Positions 37,141 through 37,928 of a stretch of DNA of 37,928 nt are shown piece by piece. Every line of letters starts with the position of its first letter. Positions within the stretch are counted from its first letter, which is position 1. The notes beneath the pieces are model-generated. The model was not told the DNA's origin, ran no database searches, and was given only the letters and a program-made list of their open reading frames with translations. This DNA is from Endomicrobium sp. (GTDB taxonomy: Bacteria; Elusimicrobiota; Endomicrobiia; Endomicrobiales; Endomicrobiaceae): positions 1-37,928 of the forward strand of contig JAISBM010000027.1 in the NCBI GenBank assembly GCA_031266185.1. Reading direction: 5' to 3'. The position numbers were made by a program, and so were the translations under genes.

Positions 37141-37154
37141 AAGACTTTCGTCTT
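37141..37154 (-). terminator. Short hairpin with T-run, minus strand
   Basis: On the minus strand AAGAC-GAAA-GTCTT, a 5-bp stem with a GNRA-type loop, followed by TTTCTTACC. A short stem, so weaker than the one at 37081. Confidence 0.4.
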
Positions 37155-37208
37155 ATTTTAATATCTTGCTGACATCTTACTGTCTCTGACAAAAAACACA
37201 AAATTCTT

Positions 37209-37231
37209 CCCAGCAGAATAAATCTGCGGGG
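37209..37231 (-). terminator. GC-rich hairpin just after 5S rRNA
   Basis: On the minus strand CCCCGCAGA and TCTGCTGGG pair with one mismatch around a 5-nt loop, starting 18 nt after the 5S end. AAGAATTTTGTGTTTTTTG follows. It probably ends the rRNA transcript. Confidence 0.6.
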
Positions 37232-37249
37232 CTATATTCAAGATTTAAT

Positions 37250-37364
37250 CCGGCAGCGACCTACTCTCCCAGGACCCTGCGGTCCAAGTACCATCGGCCC
37301 TGATGGGCTTAACTTCCGAGTTCGGAATGAGATCGGGTGTGACGCCATCGGAATAACCACCGGA
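37250..37364 (-). rRNA. rrf: 5S ribosomal RNA
   Basis: About 115 nt, with the terminal helix CCGGTGGTTA at the start and TCGCTGCCGG at the end on the minus strand. The conserved CCGAACTCGGAAGTTAAG and GGGAGAGTAGG of bacterial 5S are present. It follows 23S by about 80 nt. Ends are accurate to a few bases. Confidence 0.97.
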
Positions 37365-37446
37365 AATAGTTTTAAATTAAAGAACACAATTAAAAACTTA
37401 ATATAGGTAAACCAACTGACATATTATATCACAAAGATTAGAAAAT

Positions 37447-37928
<482 letters not shown>

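Overview
All recognisable genes lie on the minus strand, so transcription runs from high to low coordinates. The DNA is AT-rich, stop codons are standard, and every protein is of bacterial type. It is an almost unbroken core chromosomal block. The order is 23S rRNA 3' end - 5S rRNA - rplJ-rplL-rpoB-rpoC - rpsL-rpsG-orf50-fusA-(tuf remnant) - rpsJ-rplC-rplD-rplW-rplB-rpsS-rplV-rpsC-rplP-rpmC-rpsQ-rplN-rplX-rplE-rpsN-rpsH-rplF-rplR-rpsE-rplO-secY-adk-map-infA-rpmJ-rpsM-rpsK-rpsD-rpoA-rplQ - mreB-mreC-mreD-mrdA-rodA - decayed fic gene - heptanucleotide tandem repeat. My best guess is an Elusimicrobiota (Endomicrobium-like) bacterium, possibly a gut-flagellate endosymbiont. That rests on low GC, the gene layout, a 5S/23S unit beside the ribosomal block, and pseudogenes among intact core genes. 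It is inference, about 50 percent sure.

Region by region: positions 37250-37928 hold 5S and the last ~480 nt of 23S rRNA. A gap with three hairpins and no convincing intact gene follows (36769-37249). From 36768 down to 7156 come the beta, str, S10, spc and alpha operons fused into one run of translation and transcription genes, with short spacers and several stop/start overlaps. rplK, rplA, nusG and secE are not upstream of rplJ, and rpmD (L30) is missing between rpsE and rplO. EF-Tu survives only as a ~40-codon remnant at its canonical place. Positions 6981-869 hold the rod-shape (elongasome) genes mreBCD, mrdA and rodA. mrdA and rodA are separated by two copies of a ~200 bp palindromic, MITE-like repeat. 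Positions 1-794 hold a Fic-domain pseudogene, a featureless pyrimidine-rich stretch and about 17 copies of TTGGTTG.

The genes form a growth module: RNA polymerase core (rpoA, rpoB, rpoC), ribosomal proteins, EF-G, IF-1, the SecY translocon, Met aminopeptidase and adenylate kinase, followed by cell-wall elongation machinery. I see no defence island, CRISPR, tRNA or intact mobile element. The least explained items are orf50 (a 50-codon single-membrane-segment protein with a strong ribosome binding site between rpsG and fusA), the paired palindromic repeats, and several perfect inverted repeats in spacers of the ribosomal block. I do not see an obvious new multi-gene system.
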